Shown: piece after piece, positions 1-8,634 of the stretch
Layout of the letters: each line of letters starts with the position of its first letter
Numbering within the stretch: the stretch's first letter is position 1
From: S015-6 sp964479535
GTDB lineage: Bacteria; Desulfobacterota; DSWW01
Length of the DNA stretch: 64,000 bases
Assembly (NCBI GenBank): GCA_964479535.1
Contig: CAYZMM010000027.1
Location: forward strand, 1 to 64,000
Direction of reading: 5' to 3'
The notes under the pieces: generated by a model
Databases searched by the model: none
The model's input: the letters and a program-made list of their open reading frames with translations, nothing else
What the model was told of the DNA's origin: nothing
Made by a program: the position numbers and the translations under genes

Positions 1-88
1 GTGTGAACTGCCTGGCTGCGGCCGGCTGAATCGAAACACCAACCAGGAAGACCAGTATCAACACGGCACTCGGAATCGATCTTCGCAT
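1..88 (-). CDS. Exported protein, N-terminal fragment (runs off the window)
   Basis: Only the first 29 codons are inside the window. They read as a classic signal peptide: two arginines after the start Met, a hydrophobic core (AVLILVFLVGVS) and an AAA cleavage site followed by RQF. The ATG at 88 is preceded by a GGGGGGAAAAG ribosome-binding site, which fixes the start. The gene follows the RND exporter on the same strand after 124 bases, so it is probably the third gene of that operon. In related operons of other proteobacteria the partner is often a LolA-like or DUF1329 exported protein. That identity is inference from context, since nothing of the mature protein is visible. Confidence 0.6.
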   Translation of the reverse strand, partial: MRRSIPSAVLILVFLVGVSIQPAAARQFT

Positions 89-212
89 CGCTTTTCCCCC
101 CGAAACGGTTCAGGTTCGCTGCTCGAAACCCCCTACTCCTTGTCAGTCCCGGCTCCATCGGAAGCCCCCCGGCATCGGACGCCCAGGGATCCTCGCTTGC
201 GGGGACGACAAA

Positions 213-2612
213 TCAACCCGCCCGCTCTGCTCTCCTCGTAATGAACTTCGGCTTGATGACGTAGAGCATGAGCGGGTGAAGCGTGATCGACAGGATCACG
301 TTCGTCGTGAGGATTATGGCCAGGAAGATCCCCATCTGGGCCTGGAACTTCAGATCGGAGATAAAGTACCAGGACAGGATCGGAAGCACCATGGTCAACC
401 CGGTGAGCACGACCGCTTTGCCCGAGGTGCGCACCGAGGTCAGGATCGCCCCCGACCATCTCTCCTCCGCGTTCGTCTCCCCCCACCGGCGCTTGTCCGG
501 AAACTCCTCCATGCAACGATTATAGATGTAGATCGCGAAGTCGACGCCCACACCCACACCCACCGCGGCCACCGGGAGCGTGTTGATCGACAGGCCGATG
601 TCGGTCAGCCCCATGTACGCGAAGGCCACGAGATTGCCCAGAATGAGGGGCAGTGTGAACATGAGCCCGGCCACGATGGACCGATAGAAAAGAGTACAGA
701 GCAGGAAGATGGCGGCCAGCACCATGCTGTCGATCGTCATGTGGGTCCGGCGCATCTCCTCGTTCGTGGCGATCTCCATGCCGATCCGGCCGCCGGCGAG
801 GAAGAACTCCCCCTTTTCCAGCTTCCTCGGATGTTCTTTGAAGAAGTCGTAGGCCGCCTCCCGGATCCGGAGCAGGTTGTCCGAGGTGTGATCCGCGAAA
901 TAGAGCGTGATCTGCGCCTTGCTCATGTCGCTGTCGAAATACCGCTGCATGGTGTAGACGTCAACCTGGTCCCGGGTCCATCCGATGATGTTGGTCATGG
1001 TGATCGGGTCGGGCGGCAGTTCCCTCCAGAGCACGTCGCCGTCGTGCATGATGAAGTTCAGGGCCTTCATCAGCCCGATGATGGAGTCGGAGGACTTGTA
1101 GATGTCCGGAAGCCTCTTCTCCATGTGACGGTCAAAGGCCTCGAAGGTGTTCAGGATCGCCGCGTCGTCGTAGACCGAGCCCGGCTCGCCCTTGTAGTAG
1201 AGGGTGAAGTCCTCCGACGAGATGTCAAAGGTCCGGTCCACCTTCGCCTGGTCCAGGTTGTACCGGTGATCGGGCCAGAGAAGCGGAGAGCCGGGACTCG
1301 CATCCCCGATCTTCAACGTCGTGGCCTGGTAGACGCAGAACAGAAGCAGGCCGGCCGCCGTGCCCGCCACCACCGGCCGGCCTCGCCCGATGGAGAACCG
1401 GGCGGCGCCGAGGCAGACCCTGTCCAGCCAGCTCATCTTCTTGCTCTTCCTCACCCATGCCTCGCTCGCACGCGCCAGCGGCATGTAGCTGCAGAGGATC
1501 GGCGTGACGATGCCGCAGAGCGCCACGGTGAGCATCCAGAAGGTCATGAAGATGGCCACCATCTGCATGAGCGCGATCTTGACCAGAATGAGGATGAAGA
1601 AACCGGCCGCGTCGGTGGCCACACCGGCCCAGTTCGGCAGGATCATGGACCGCATCGTCTCGTAGCAGGCCTTCTCCCTGTCACGAAACTCCACGTACTC
1701 CTCCATGTACCGGTGGGTGATCTGGACCGAGTGGCTCACCATCCGGGCGGCCACCAGGAAGGCGAGCACGTATTGCAGGGGGCTGAAGTTGATCCCGAGC
1801 CACCCGATGAACCCAAGGCCCATGGCCGTGCTGATCACACCGAAGCACATGGGCACGACCATGCCGACGAAATTCTGGAAGGAGAAGAAGAGCACGATGA
1901 TCATGAGCAAAACGCTCACCACCATGACCATCATGATCTGGGTCTTGTAGCTGTAGATCCACCCCATCAGGACGGGGAAGCCTACGAGCTGCACCGCGGT
2001 CTCGTCGTCCGTGTACTTCGCCTCGAGCTTCTGGAGCATCTCGAAGGAACGGGCATACGAGATGTTCTCCTTGAACTGGGTGAGAATCATCGCGGCCGAG
2101 CCGTCCCGGGAGACCAGGATGCCCCGGAGGATCGGGTCGGAGAAGATGTCCTTCTTGAGCTGCCGGACCCCTTCCGGGGTCTCGGGTACGTCCGGCCACA
2201 TGAGGGGCTTGACGCGGATCTCCCCCTCCCCGACGGGTCGCACCACCTTGGTGGCCCGGCTTCCGATGGACACGGTCAGGATCCGGTAGGTCTCGGGCCA
2301 CAGGGCCACCTCCTGGTCGATGGCCTGCACCTTCTCGAGAATCGACTTCTTGAAGATGTCCCCATCCTTCGCCTCGAGCGAAATGGCCACGAAGGAGCCC
2401 CCGCTGCCGAACACCTCGGAAAACTCGATCATGATCTGCAGGTAGGGATGGGCGTACGGCAGAAGCTCCTCGATGATGACCTCACCCTGGATCCGGGTCG
2501 CGCCGTAGGCGAACCCTGCGGCCACGATCAGGGTCAGGGCCAGGATCAGGACACGGTGGGATGTCGCGAACCGGGCGAGCCTGTCAAGAACAGTCTGCTT
2601 CTCTTCCGTCAT
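213..2612 (-). CDS. RND/MMPL family exporter permease
   Basis: A 799-residue inner-membrane transporter. The layout is that of RND superfamily permeases of the MMPL type: one membrane segment at about residues 18-40, a large periplasmic loop, a block of helices at about 220-400, a second periplasmic loop, and a final helix block at about 625-795 with the Gly-rich VGVGVGVDFAIYIYNR stretch. Proteins of this group export lipids or hydrophobic compounds with the proton-motive force; the substrate cannot be read from sequence. It lies 13 bases after the Ycf48-like gene and before an exported protein, a three-gene set that recurs in proteobacteria. It should be transcribed from the operator-controlled promoter at 3835-3882. 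The ATG at 2612 is followed by a normal cytoplasmic N-terminus. Confidence 0.88.
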   Translation of the reverse strand: MTEEKQTVLDRLARFATSHRVLILALTLIVAAGFAYGATRIQGEVIIEELLPYAHPYLQIMIEFSEVFGSGGSFVAISLEAKDGDIFKKSILEKVQAIDQEVALWPETYRILTVSIGSRATKVVRPVGEGEIRVKPLMWPDVPETPEGVRQLKKDIFSDPILRGILVSRDGSAAMILTQFKENISYARSFEMLQKLEAKYTDDETAVQLVGFPVLMGWIYSYKTQIMMVMVVSVLLMIIVLFFSFQNFVGMVVPMCFGVISTAMGLGFIGWLGINFSPLQYVLAFLVAARMVSHSVQITHRYMEEYVEFRDREKACYETMRSMILPNWAGVATDAAGFFILILVKIALMQMVAIFMTFWMLTVALCGIVTPILCSYMPLARASEAWVRKSKKMSWLDRVCLGAARFSIGRGRPVVAGTAAGLLLFCVYQATTLKIGDASPGSPLLWPDHRYNLDQAKVDRTFDISSEDFTLYYKGEPGSVYDDAAILNTFEAFDRHMEKRLPDIYKSSDSIIGLMKALNFIMHDGDVLWRELPPDPITMTNIIGWTRDQVDVYTMQRYFDSDMSKAQITLYFADHTSDNLLRIREAAYDFFKEHPRKLEKGEFFLAGGRIGMEIATNEEMRRTHMTIDSMVLAAIFLLCTLFYRSIVAGLMFTLPLILGNLVAFAYMGLTDIGLSINTLPVAAVGVGVGVDFAIYIYNRCMEEFPDKRRWGETNAEERWSGAILTSVRTSGKAVVLTGLTMVLPILSWYFISDLKFQAQMGIFLAIILTTNVILSITLHPLMLYVIKPKFITRRAERAG

Positions 2613-2625
2613 CTTCTTCGCCTCG

Positions 2626-3630
2626 TCAGTAGTCGATTCTCTTCCAGTGGCTTCCCGGAGATCGGAGATAGATCACGCCCTCGTCCCCGCAGGCGGCGAA
2701 CCGGCCGGCGCCGATGGCTTCGATATCGTAGATCCAGCCGTATTCGATGGTCGGCTCGAAGTCGGCGCGCTGCCAGGTGTCACCCGCATCCTTGGAGAAC
2801 ACACTCAAGCCTTTGCCTCCGATGGCGATCATCCCCGCCCCGTCGGAGGCGATGGTGAAGAGCTGGAGCCTCGGCAGATCCAGGGGTACCTTCTCCCAGG
2901 TCTCCCCGCCATCCGTCGTCCTCTTCACGGTGCCCACGATGCCTACGCTCCAGGCCGTCTCCGGGTCGATCGCAGCCACGTCGAAGAGAAAATTGTCCCC
3001 CCGTATGAAACCCGTGTCCCAATCCATTTCGTAAAGGCCGGCCTGCTTCTCCCAGGTCTCGCCCCCGTCGCGGGTGTGGTAGGTGTGGCCGAACTCGCCC
3101 GCGACCCAACCGTGCTTCTCGTCGCAGAAGGAGATGGATTTCAGGATGTAGTCCTGGTCCTCGAACCCCACTTCCCAGGTCCTCCCGCCGTCCTCGGTGG
3201 CCAGGATGTTCGTTCTCTCCGAGACGATGAACCCTTTCCTCGGGTTCAGGAAGAGAACATCCATGTGGAAGTAGTCGATGGGGCTCTCCTGCTCCTCCCA
3301 GGTCGCACCCCCGTCGGAGGTGTGCAGAATCGTTCCCTCGTTTCCGACGGCCCAGCCGTTCTCCGCATCCGCGAAATGGATGCTGGACAGGGTGAAGATC
3401 GTGCCGCCGGTCTGGGGCTTCCACGTCGCACCGCCGTCCGAGGTGTGCAGGATCGTGCCGTATCGCCCGCAGGCCCATCCATCCGTTTCCGTCGGGAAGC
3501 TGATGGAGAAGAGATCGTCGTGCGTCTTCCATTCCTGCCCGCCGTACGCGGGTCCGGTCAGGAGTACGCAAACTGCGGCGAGAAGGCAGACGAACCGTAT
3601 CGCAACACGGTCAGGGATGTTGGCTTCCAT
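2626..3630 (-). CDS. Exported Ycf48/BNR-repeat beta-propeller protein
   Basis: 334 residues from the ATG at 3630, which has a CGGAG site upstream and begins a signal peptide (VAIRFVCLLAAVCVLLTG, cleavage near AYG). An upstream in-frame ATG would put 36 non-signal residues first, so the internal start is preferred. The mature protein is built of repeats of the form GWA.G..GTILHTSDGGATW, typical of Ycf48/BNR-like propellers of photosystem II assembly factors and of many bacterial exported proteins. Those repeats are seen directly. The function is unknown; its constant association with RND/MMPL permeases suggests a periplasmic accessory factor of the exporter. It is the first gene after the promoter at 3853-3882. 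Confidence 0.82.
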   Translation of the reverse strand: MEANIPDRVAIRFVCLLAAVCVLLTGPAYGGQEWKTHDDLFSISFPTETDGWACGRYGTILHTSDGGATWKPQTGGTIFTLSSIHFADAENGWAVGNEGTILHTSDGGATWEEQESPIDYFHMDVLFLNPRKGFIVSERTNILATEDGGRTWEVGFEDQDYILKSISFCDEKHGWVAGEFGHTYHTRDGGETWEKQAGLYEMDWDTGFIRGDNFLFDVAAIDPETAWSVGIVGTVKRTTDGGETWEKVPLDLPRLQLFTIASDGAGMIAIGGKGLSVFSKDAGDTWQRADFEPTIEYGWIYDIEAIGAGRFAACGDEGVIYLRSPGSHWKRIDY

Positions 3631-3834
3631 CGGTCGAGTCTCCGGGATTGCTTCAGGCTTCGTGGGCCGGCCCGCGGCCCTGCATGCGTGTGCCGGGATG
3701 AAAGGCTGGAAAAGCATCGATTTGAAGATCATAAGCATACCATGTTAGGACGATTCCCCTTCTTTTTGAAGGGGGGGTCGGGAGATCGGCCTCTCAGGCG
3801 TCGGAAGGCGACCCGCCCGCTTCGCACGATCTTG

Positions 3835-3882
3835 GAGAGTGATTATTCACTCTCTATACCGAACGGAACCCCTGCCTGTCAA
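3835..3882 (-). promoter_or_regulatory. Promoter with TetR/FadR-type operator, upstream of the Ycf48-RND operon
   Basis: On the minus strand TTGACA (3882-3877), an 18-bp spacer and TATAGA (3858-3853) form a near-consensus sigma-70 promoter. A 20-bp operator, GAGAGTGATTATTCACTCTC (3835-3854), overlaps the end of the -10 box and covers the expected start site. Its centre fits TGAnTAnTCA, the core known for Bacillus-type FadR (TetR family) sites. The -35 box overlaps the stop codon of the saccharopine-dehydrogenase-like gene. The same architecture recurs at 18433-18480. Repression by occlusion is inferred from the position; the repressor is not identified. Confidence 0.72.
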
Positions 3883-5180
3883 GGCGTGGGGTCGCTCTCT
3901 TCCATCGCACCCCGGAAGGGCGGAAGGGCTTCCGAGTCGGACACATTTATGTCGACCAGGTCCTTTGCGTTCTTCTTCGCGGGCGTGCAGAGGGGAGCCA
4001 GCTCGTCGAAGAAGGCATCCGGGTCGATGGCCCCTTCCGGCGCGCACACGCCTTTTCGGTCTATCTTCCCGCGGGCGAACATGGCCAGGGCCGTGGCGAG
4101 GGGGACACCGGTGACGCCGCCCATGGTCTCGTGCTTCATTCCCCCATAAGGCGCGGCCGTGAGGCGAGCGCCCACCCGCCTCGGTTTGCCGTCCTTCGTG
4201 CCCGCAGCATATGCGAAGAGACTGGCAACGTAACGGGTCTTGCTCTTGGGTTTGAGCAGATACTGCAGGAGCATTCTTCGCCCGAGCCCGGAAGACAGCG
4301 GCTTCAACCAACCTCCCCCGCCCATGAGCACGTCGTTCACCTGATCGGTGGCCTCGTCGATGGTCATCCTGCCCGCATCCACCCGGCCCGCCACCCAGCG
4401 CAGGGGCTCGATGACATAAGGGGGCATGTTCATCACGTTCCAGCTGTTCCGAATCTCCGGCCTGAAGAGGGGAAGCGTGATCGGTTCCGGATGGCCCACG
4501 GTGTGCGTCGTCACCGGGCCGACGCCGGGGTAATCGATCCGGATTTCCTCGAAGGCGGCGGCGTCCTGGAAGGCGCCGTCCCTCCGGACGCGGATCTTCC
4601 CGGTGAGCTGGTGGATCCAGTGCTCGGTGGCCGCGCGAAGGGTGCCCCCTTCACCCGGCCGCTCGGAAAGCTCTTCATCCCGCCCGCCCGTACCCCAGCC
4701 GGTAACCAGGTCGTCCACCTCGTCGAGCTCGTTCATCGCCATCACCGCCATCAGGTTCGAGAGCCCGGGGCTGGCGCCCATGCCGATGACGGCGGTGATC
4801 CCCGCCTTCTTCGCCTCTTGGTCCAGTTCGAGCATCTCGAGGGTGGGCTCCCAGTCGTCGTTGATGTCCAGGTAGTGGCAGCCGCCCCGAATGGCCGCGC
4901 GCAGCACGGGCAACCCGAACCGGTAGTAAGGGCCGACCGTGGTCATCACGACGTCCGCCTTCTCGAGCAGGCTCGACAGTGCCCGTTCGTTCATGACATC
5001 CACGCCTGCGGGGCTCGTCTTCGGGCCGCACTTCTCCGCAAACTCGCCGGCCCTCTTCTCGTCGCGGTCGGCGACGACGATCTCCTCCACGAAGTCGAAA
5101 CCGGCGGCCGTGCGCACCGCAAACTGGCCCATTCCGCCGCATCCCCCCAATGCCACCACGCGAATCTTCTCCGTCGGCAT
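3879..5180 (-). CDS. Saccharopine dehydrogenase-like NAD(P)-binding protein
   Basis: 433 residues with an N-terminal Rossmann fold (VVALGGCGGMGQFAVR at about residues 8-23) and the layout of the saccharopine dehydrogenase/homospermidine synthase-like family: VVMTTVGPYYRFGLPVL, then YLDINDDWEP, then a GMGASPGLSN loop near residue 140. Family members are oxidoreductases or membrane-associated trans-acting proteins of uncertain substrate, and true saccharopine dehydrogenase activity should not be assumed. A GAAGGAGATCGAA site precedes the ATG. It lies 18 bases after the TetR gene, so the two are probably co-transcribed and controlled from the TetR autoregulatory promoter. Confidence 0.75.
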   Translation of the reverse strand: MPTEKIRVVALGGCGGMGQFAVRTAAGFDFVEEIVVADRDEKRAGEFAEKCGPKTSPAGVDVMNERALSSLLEKADVVMTTVGPYYRFGLPVLRAAIRGGCHYLDINDDWEPTLEMLELDQEAKKAGITAVIGMGASPGLSNLMAVMAMNELDEVDDLVTGWGTGGRDEELSERPGEGGTLRAATEHWIHQLTGKIRVRRDGAFQDAAAFEEIRIDYPGVGPVTTHTVGHPEPITLPLFRPEIRNSWNVMNMPPYVIEPLRWVAGRVDAGRMTIDEATDQVNDVLMGGGGWLKPLSSGLGRRMLLQYLLKPKSKTRYVASLFAYAAGTKDGKPRRVGARLTAAPYGGMKHETMGGVTGVPLATALAMFARGKIDRKGVCAPEGAIDPDAFFDELAPLCTPAKKNAKDLVDINVSDSEALPPFRGAMEESDPTP

Positions 5181-5198
5181 TTCGATCTCCTTCTCAGT

Positions 5199-5846
5199 TT
5201 ACCGATCCGTCATCCCGCGCAGGATGAATGCGACCAGGTCGTCCGCCATGCGTGCGGGTGAGAACTGGACGCCCCGTTCCGTCCAGTCCTTTATGAACCA
5301 GGTTTCCTCGATCCCGTTCAGATAGGAGATCAGGGCGAGGCCGGCCACTTCGGGGTCCGTTTCCCCACGGATCTCTCCGGCTTCGATCCCCTTGCGTACG
5401 AGATCCGCGAACGCCTTCTGCATCCGTTCAATGAAACCGAACCAGTCCCGCACGCTTTCCCGCAGCTCGTCGTCGAATTCGGTCTTGGTGAGGGTCATCT
5501 CGACGAGGGTTCGATAGGCCTCATCCTCCTGGAGGGTGACCAGCCATTCCTTCATCAGGCATCGTATCTTGACCAGGGGGGAAAGGTCGGAAAGGAGAAT
5601 CCCGGTCAGGCGTTCCCGATAACCTCTCACGCTTTCCGAAACGGCAGCGCCGTAGAGTTTCGCCTTGTTTGCGAAGTGCCAGTAGATGGCACCGCGTGTG
5701 ACGCCGGCCTCCCTGGCAACGTCCTCGAGCCGGGTGCGGGCGTACCCTTTTGTGGAGAAGACCTTGAGGGAAGCGTCCAGGATCGCCTTGCGGGTTCTCT
5801 CCGCCTCTTCCCTGGTTCTCCGCACAAACGCCCTTTCGTGCGCCAT
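5199..5846 (-). CDS. TetR/AcrR family transcriptional repressor
   Basis: 215 residues. The N-terminal helix-turn-helix is clear (RKAILDASLKVFSTKGY, then VAREAGVTRGAIYWHFANK, residues about 19-58) and is of the AcrR/TtgR type. The C-terminal ligand domain is divergent, so the inducer is unknown, although sister proteins sense hydrophobic drugs or lipids. The ATG at 5846 lies 40 bases from a 24-bp palindrome placed exactly between -35 and -10 boxes, which implies autorepression. The gene is followed after 18 bases by the saccharopine-dehydrogenase-like gene. Whether it also binds the GAGAGTGA-type operators at 3.8 and 18.4 kb is doubtful because the half-sites differ. Confidence 0.87.
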   Translation of the reverse strand: MAHERAFVRRTREEAERTRKAILDASLKVFSTKGYARTRLEDVAREAGVTRGAIYWHFANKAKLYGAAVSESVRGYRERLTGILLSDLSPLVKIRCLMKEWLVTLQEDEAYRTLVEMTLTKTEFDDELRESVRDWFGFIERMQKAFADLVRKGIEAGEIRGETDPEVAGLALISYLNGIEETWFIKDWTERGVQFSPARMADDLVAFILRGMTDR

Positions 5847-5885
5847 CTTCGAGAAAAAATCCAGGCAGAATCGAGGATTACCTTA

Positions 5886-5916
5886 CATACATACAAGCAT
5901 GTCTGTATGATGTCAA
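5886..5916 (-). promoter_or_regulatory. Autoregulatory promoter/operator of the TetR gene
   Basis: Minus-strand TTGACA (5916-5911), a 17-bp spacer and TATGTA (5893-5888) form a strong promoter. An imperfect 24-bp palindrome at 5886-5909 (halves CATACA-TACAAG and CATGTC-TGTATG, 20 of 24 positions symmetric) fills the spacer and the -10. The TACATACA/TGTATG words resemble known AcrR and TtgR operators. The position fits steric autorepression of the gene that starts at 5846. Confidence 0.7.
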
Positions 5917-6071
5917 CAAGAAAAACGTCACGGTCGGCGCGGAGATCAACGACCGGGACTACACGCTGCTGGATTCCAGAAGTACTGCCAGTAGCTGGAG
6001 TGGGGTCCACGTGCAAACGAACCATGCGATCGCAGGCTACTGCAATGCGGCGAGCGTGCGAACGGCGGGAT
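5912..6071 (+). pseudogene. Possible coding remnant between the TetR promoter and a repeat
   Basis: Reading from 5912, the plus strand gives an open stretch of about 53 codons with strongly GC-rich third positions and a protein-like composition (GAEINDRDYTLLDSRS, then GVHVQTNHAIAGYCN). It has no start codon or ribosome site: its left end is the -35 box of the TetR promoter and its right end runs into the 77-bp inverted repeat. I do not recognise the family. The likeliest reading is a leftover of a gene destroyed by rearrangement; chance openness of GC-rich DNA remains possible. Confidence 0.3.
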
Positions 6072-6088
6072 TGGGGATTGTGGGGATT

Positions 6089-6165
6089 GGGGTCAGGCTT
6101 TCATTTTACACTTTGAGCAACAACCATTTGGCTGCACCGAAAGTGTAAAATGAAAGCCTGACCCC
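6089..6165 (+). repeat. 77-bp inverted-repeat element, copy 1
   Basis: Two perfect 26-bp arms starting GGGGTCAGGCTTTCATTTTA and their complement enclose a 25-bp centre (GAGCAACAAC..., ending GCTGCACCG). Copy 2 at 11539-11615 is identical in both arms and differs by one base in the centre (CAACC versus CAACT). Short GGGATTGG-type words flank it on the left. It encodes nothing and looks like a MITE or REP/RAYT-dependent element; no transposase is present in the window. Confidence 0.85.
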
Positions 6166-6266
6166 GATTTGGCGATTTGGGACCAGGGATAGCCCACTGG
6201 TGCGCGATTCCCCTCTTCCGGATTTGTCCGAATCACAAGATTCCTCGGCCCCCGGGCCGGTGAGGT

Positions 6267-6998
6267 TCAGCGTGCAGCCGCCGGTCTTTCTGTCTTGCCG
6301 TACACTTCTATATCCGCCCCCATGATAGCCCTCGACTCCTCGGAGGCGAGGAAGACCGCGACATCGGCGATCTCATCCGGGCTCATGATGTCCTCCACGA
6401 TTTTCTCAAAGCCGAAATCGCGTACCATCCTGGTGTCCACAAATCCCGGACAGATGGCATTTACATTGATCCCAAGCTTCTTCACCTCGTCGCTGAGTGA
6501 TTTCGTCAAGCCGATCAGACCGAACTTGGCGGCTGCATAGGAAGAAACATGGGGCGTTGGAAGCTTCCCGGCGCGGGAGCCCATATTGATGATCTTGCCG
6601 CCTCGGCGTGGAATCATGTATTTGAGCACGGCCTTTGAGCACAGGAACGCACCGGTCAGCGAGACGGCGACTCCATAGAACCACTGATCGGCGTCAACGG
6701 ATGCCACATCCCCAACGATCATCACGCCGGCGTTGTTGACGAGGATGGAGGGCTCGCCCAGTTCCCCTGCGACCCGCTCCACCATTGCATTCACGGACAT
6801 CTCCTGCGTCACATCGCAGGGGACCGCGGAGGCCTTCCCGCCGAAAGAGCGAATCTCATCCGCAACAGCGCGGATCTCGGACTCTGTCCGGGCAGTGATC
6901 GCCACTTCGGCGCCTTCCCGGGCGAAGGCAAGCGCGATGGCCCTCCCGATTCCTCTGCCGCCTCCCGTAACGATGGCGACTTTCTCTTTCAGCCGCAT
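6267..6998 (-). CDS. Short-chain dehydrogenase/reductase (FabG-like)
   Basis: 243 residues from the ATG at 6998, chosen because AAGGGAG lies 8 bases upstream and the protein then starts MRLKEKVAIVTGGGRGIGRA, as in FabG-like SDRs; an upstream ATG would add ten residues. Visible motifs are the cofactor loop TGGGRGIG, LVNNAGV near residue 85, and the catalytic Tyr-Lys pair in SSYAAAKFG. Arg-rich sequence after the cofactor strand (ITARTE) favours NADPH. The reaction is reduction or oxidation of a keto/hydroxy group, with substrate unknown. The upstream neighbour on the same strand is the NDP-forming acyl-CoA synthetase, about 160 bases away, so an acyl-CoA or carbonyl substrate is plausible. Confidence 0.82.
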   Translation of the reverse strand: MRLKEKVAIVTGGGRGIGRAIALAFAREGAEVAITARTESEIRAVADEIRSFGGKASAVPCDVTQEMSVNAMVERVAGELGEPSILVNNAGVMIVGDVASVDADQWFYGVAVSLTGAFLCSKAVLKYMIPRRGGKIINMGSRAGKLPTPHVSSYAAAKFGLIGLTKSLSDEVKKLGINVNAICPGFVDTRMVRDFGFEKIVEDIMSPDEIADVAVFLASEESRAIMGADIEVYGKTERPAAAR

Positions 6999-7161
6999 GT
7001 CGAAACTCCCTTTGAATCCGTTTTCCAATAACTTGTTGCCACGACCATCGAAGGGCTCGATATCGAAACCTTCTCGGGGCGGGCGAGGCTCAGCGGTCCG
7101 GTGCCGCCCGAGGCCGTCTCAACTAAGGACATGAACCCCACGCTCGGCCAGGAGCGTGGGG

Positions 7162-8634
7162 TCATGCAGCCCCCTCTGCCAAGGAGGATTTCCTCAGAAA
7201 CTCACTGTATTCGGCCAGGGCATCCAGCACTCTGGCGGCCCGTCCGGGCATGCGGTAGCAGACCGCGTTGTGCCCGCCCAGGGCGAAGTTGATTTCCGCC
7301 TGCTCCCCGTGGGTGGCCCACATGTATTCGGAGGCCAGAACGATGGGCTTGCCGTATTTATCGGCCAGGGCATTGAACGCGTCCACGGCCCTGGCCACCT
7401 CTTCCGTCATCTTCTTTGCCCATGCCTCCCGGGCTTCTTCGTCCGGGGGGGCGCTGAAGCCTCCCATCCGCAGGGCCGGCATGAGGCTCAGGAACATCAT
7501 CGCATCGACCGACGGACATTGCATGACCAGCTCGACGGCCTTGAAGATATTGTCGACAGCGGCGCCGGCCACGAGGTCCACCGGGTTGCCCCGGTTCCAC
7601 CAGGCCGGAAGGAGCTTGTCCAGTTCCCGGAGGGTGTCCCGGGGCAGTTGGACCACATCGAAACCGAGTTCCGCACAGGCATCCGCCGCCAGCACGCCCC
7701 AGCCCCCGCCGGCCGTCACGATACCCAACCCCCGCCCCCGGGGGAGCGGCTGCCGCAGGAAGGCCAGGGCGGCATCCAGCATTTCATCCAGGCTCCCCAC
7801 CCGTATCACCCCTGTCTGTCTGCAGACCGCCTCGAAGACGGCGTCTTCCCCGGCAACGGCGGCGGTGTGGGAAACGGCGGCCCGGGCACCGGCCCGGGTC
7901 TTCCCGGCCTTGAGCATGAGAACGGGTTTCTTTCGGCTCACCTCGCCGGCCACCTCCATGAAGCGCTGCCCGTCTTTGAACCCTTCGACATAGCACAGGA
8001 CCACTCGTGTCCGGTCGTCCCTCCCGAGATATTCGAGATAGTCCTCGCAGTGCAGCAGGGCCTCGTTCCCGCTGGCGATGCATCGGCTGCAGCCGAAACC
8101 GTGCATCTTGGCCTGCAGCGCCAGAGCGTCCATGACATTGCCGCTCTGAGCGATAATTGCGATGGGTCCGGGGGGGACGAAGAACGCGGGGAACTGAACG
8201 TGCTGTTTGTTCCAGGGGCTCATGATGCCGTTGCAGTTCGGCCCCACGAAGACCATGCCGCCTTTGCGGGCCGTCTCCACGATCTCCTGCTGCAGTCTTG
8301 AGCCTTCCCCGCCCAGTTCCGCAAAACCGGCGGTGATGATGATGCCCGCCCGTATGCCTTTGGCAACGCAGTCCCTTATCGCCTCGAGGACAACCGGTGG
8401 CGGGACGATGATGACCGCCAGATCCGGCGTTTCGGGCAGGGCGGAGATGCTTCGGTACACCTTCAAACCGAGTATTTCGGATTCCCTGGGATTGACCGGA
8501 TAGACCCGTCCTTGAAAACCGCCGTCCAGCAGGTGCTTCAGGGTCCGAAACCCCCACTTGCCTGTATCGTTGGAGGCGCCCACAAAGGTCACCGAATCGG
8601 CATCAAACAGGGGAGACAAATCACGGGAGTTCAC
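7162..8634 (-). CDS. NDP-forming acyl-CoA synthetase, alpha-type subunit
   Basis: 490 residues with the domain order of the acetyl-CoA synthetase (ADP-forming) alpha subunit: a CoA-binding Rossmann domain (SVTFVGASNDTGKWG near residues 14-28, VYPVNPRE near 44), a succinyl-CoA ligase-like domain with the phosphohistidine region AVSHTAAVAGED (His256), and a C-terminal ligase_CoA-like part. The ATP-grasp beta subunit is neither fused nor adjacent, so activity would need a partner encoded elsewhere. These enzymes interconvert acyl-CoA plus ADP plus phosphate with the free acid and ATP, useful for energy gain in anaerobes. The start is GTG at 8634 with AAGGAG eight bases upstream. It has its own upstream gap of 462 bases, so it probably has its own promoter. 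Confidence 0.82.
   Translation of the reverse strand: MNSRDLSPLFDADSVTFVGASNDTGKWGFRTLKHLLDGGFQGRVYPVNPRESEILGLKVYRSISALPETPDLAVIIVPPPVVLEAIRDCVAKGIRAGIIITAGFAELGGEGSRLQQEIVETARKGGMVFVGPNCNGIMSPWNKQHVQFPAFFVPPGPIAIIAQSGNVMDALALQAKMHGFGCSRCIASGNEALLHCEDYLEYLGRDDRTRVVLCYVEGFKDGQRFMEVAGEVSRKKPVLMLKAGKTRAGARAAVSHTAAVAGEDAVFEAVCRQTGVIRVGSLDEMLDAALAFLRQPLPRGRGLGIVTAGGGWGVLAADACAELGFDVVQLPRDTLRELDKLLPAWWNRGNPVDLVAGAAVDNIFKAVELVMQCPSVDAMMFLSLMPALRMGGFSAPPDEEAREAWAKKMTEEVARAVDAFNALADKYGKPIVLASEYMWATHGEQAEINFALGGHNAVCYRMPGRAARVLDALAEYSEFLRKSSLAEGAA

Noticed and set aside
276..2858. A plus-strand open frame of 860 codons opposite the RND exporter
   Set aside because: Composition is His/Arg/Gly/Asp-rich with no domain or membrane pattern; it mirrors the GC-rich third positions of the real minus-strand gene.
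6166..6266. Possible gene between the repeat and the SDR stop
   Set aside because: Only 100 bases, no frame of useful length and no signals.
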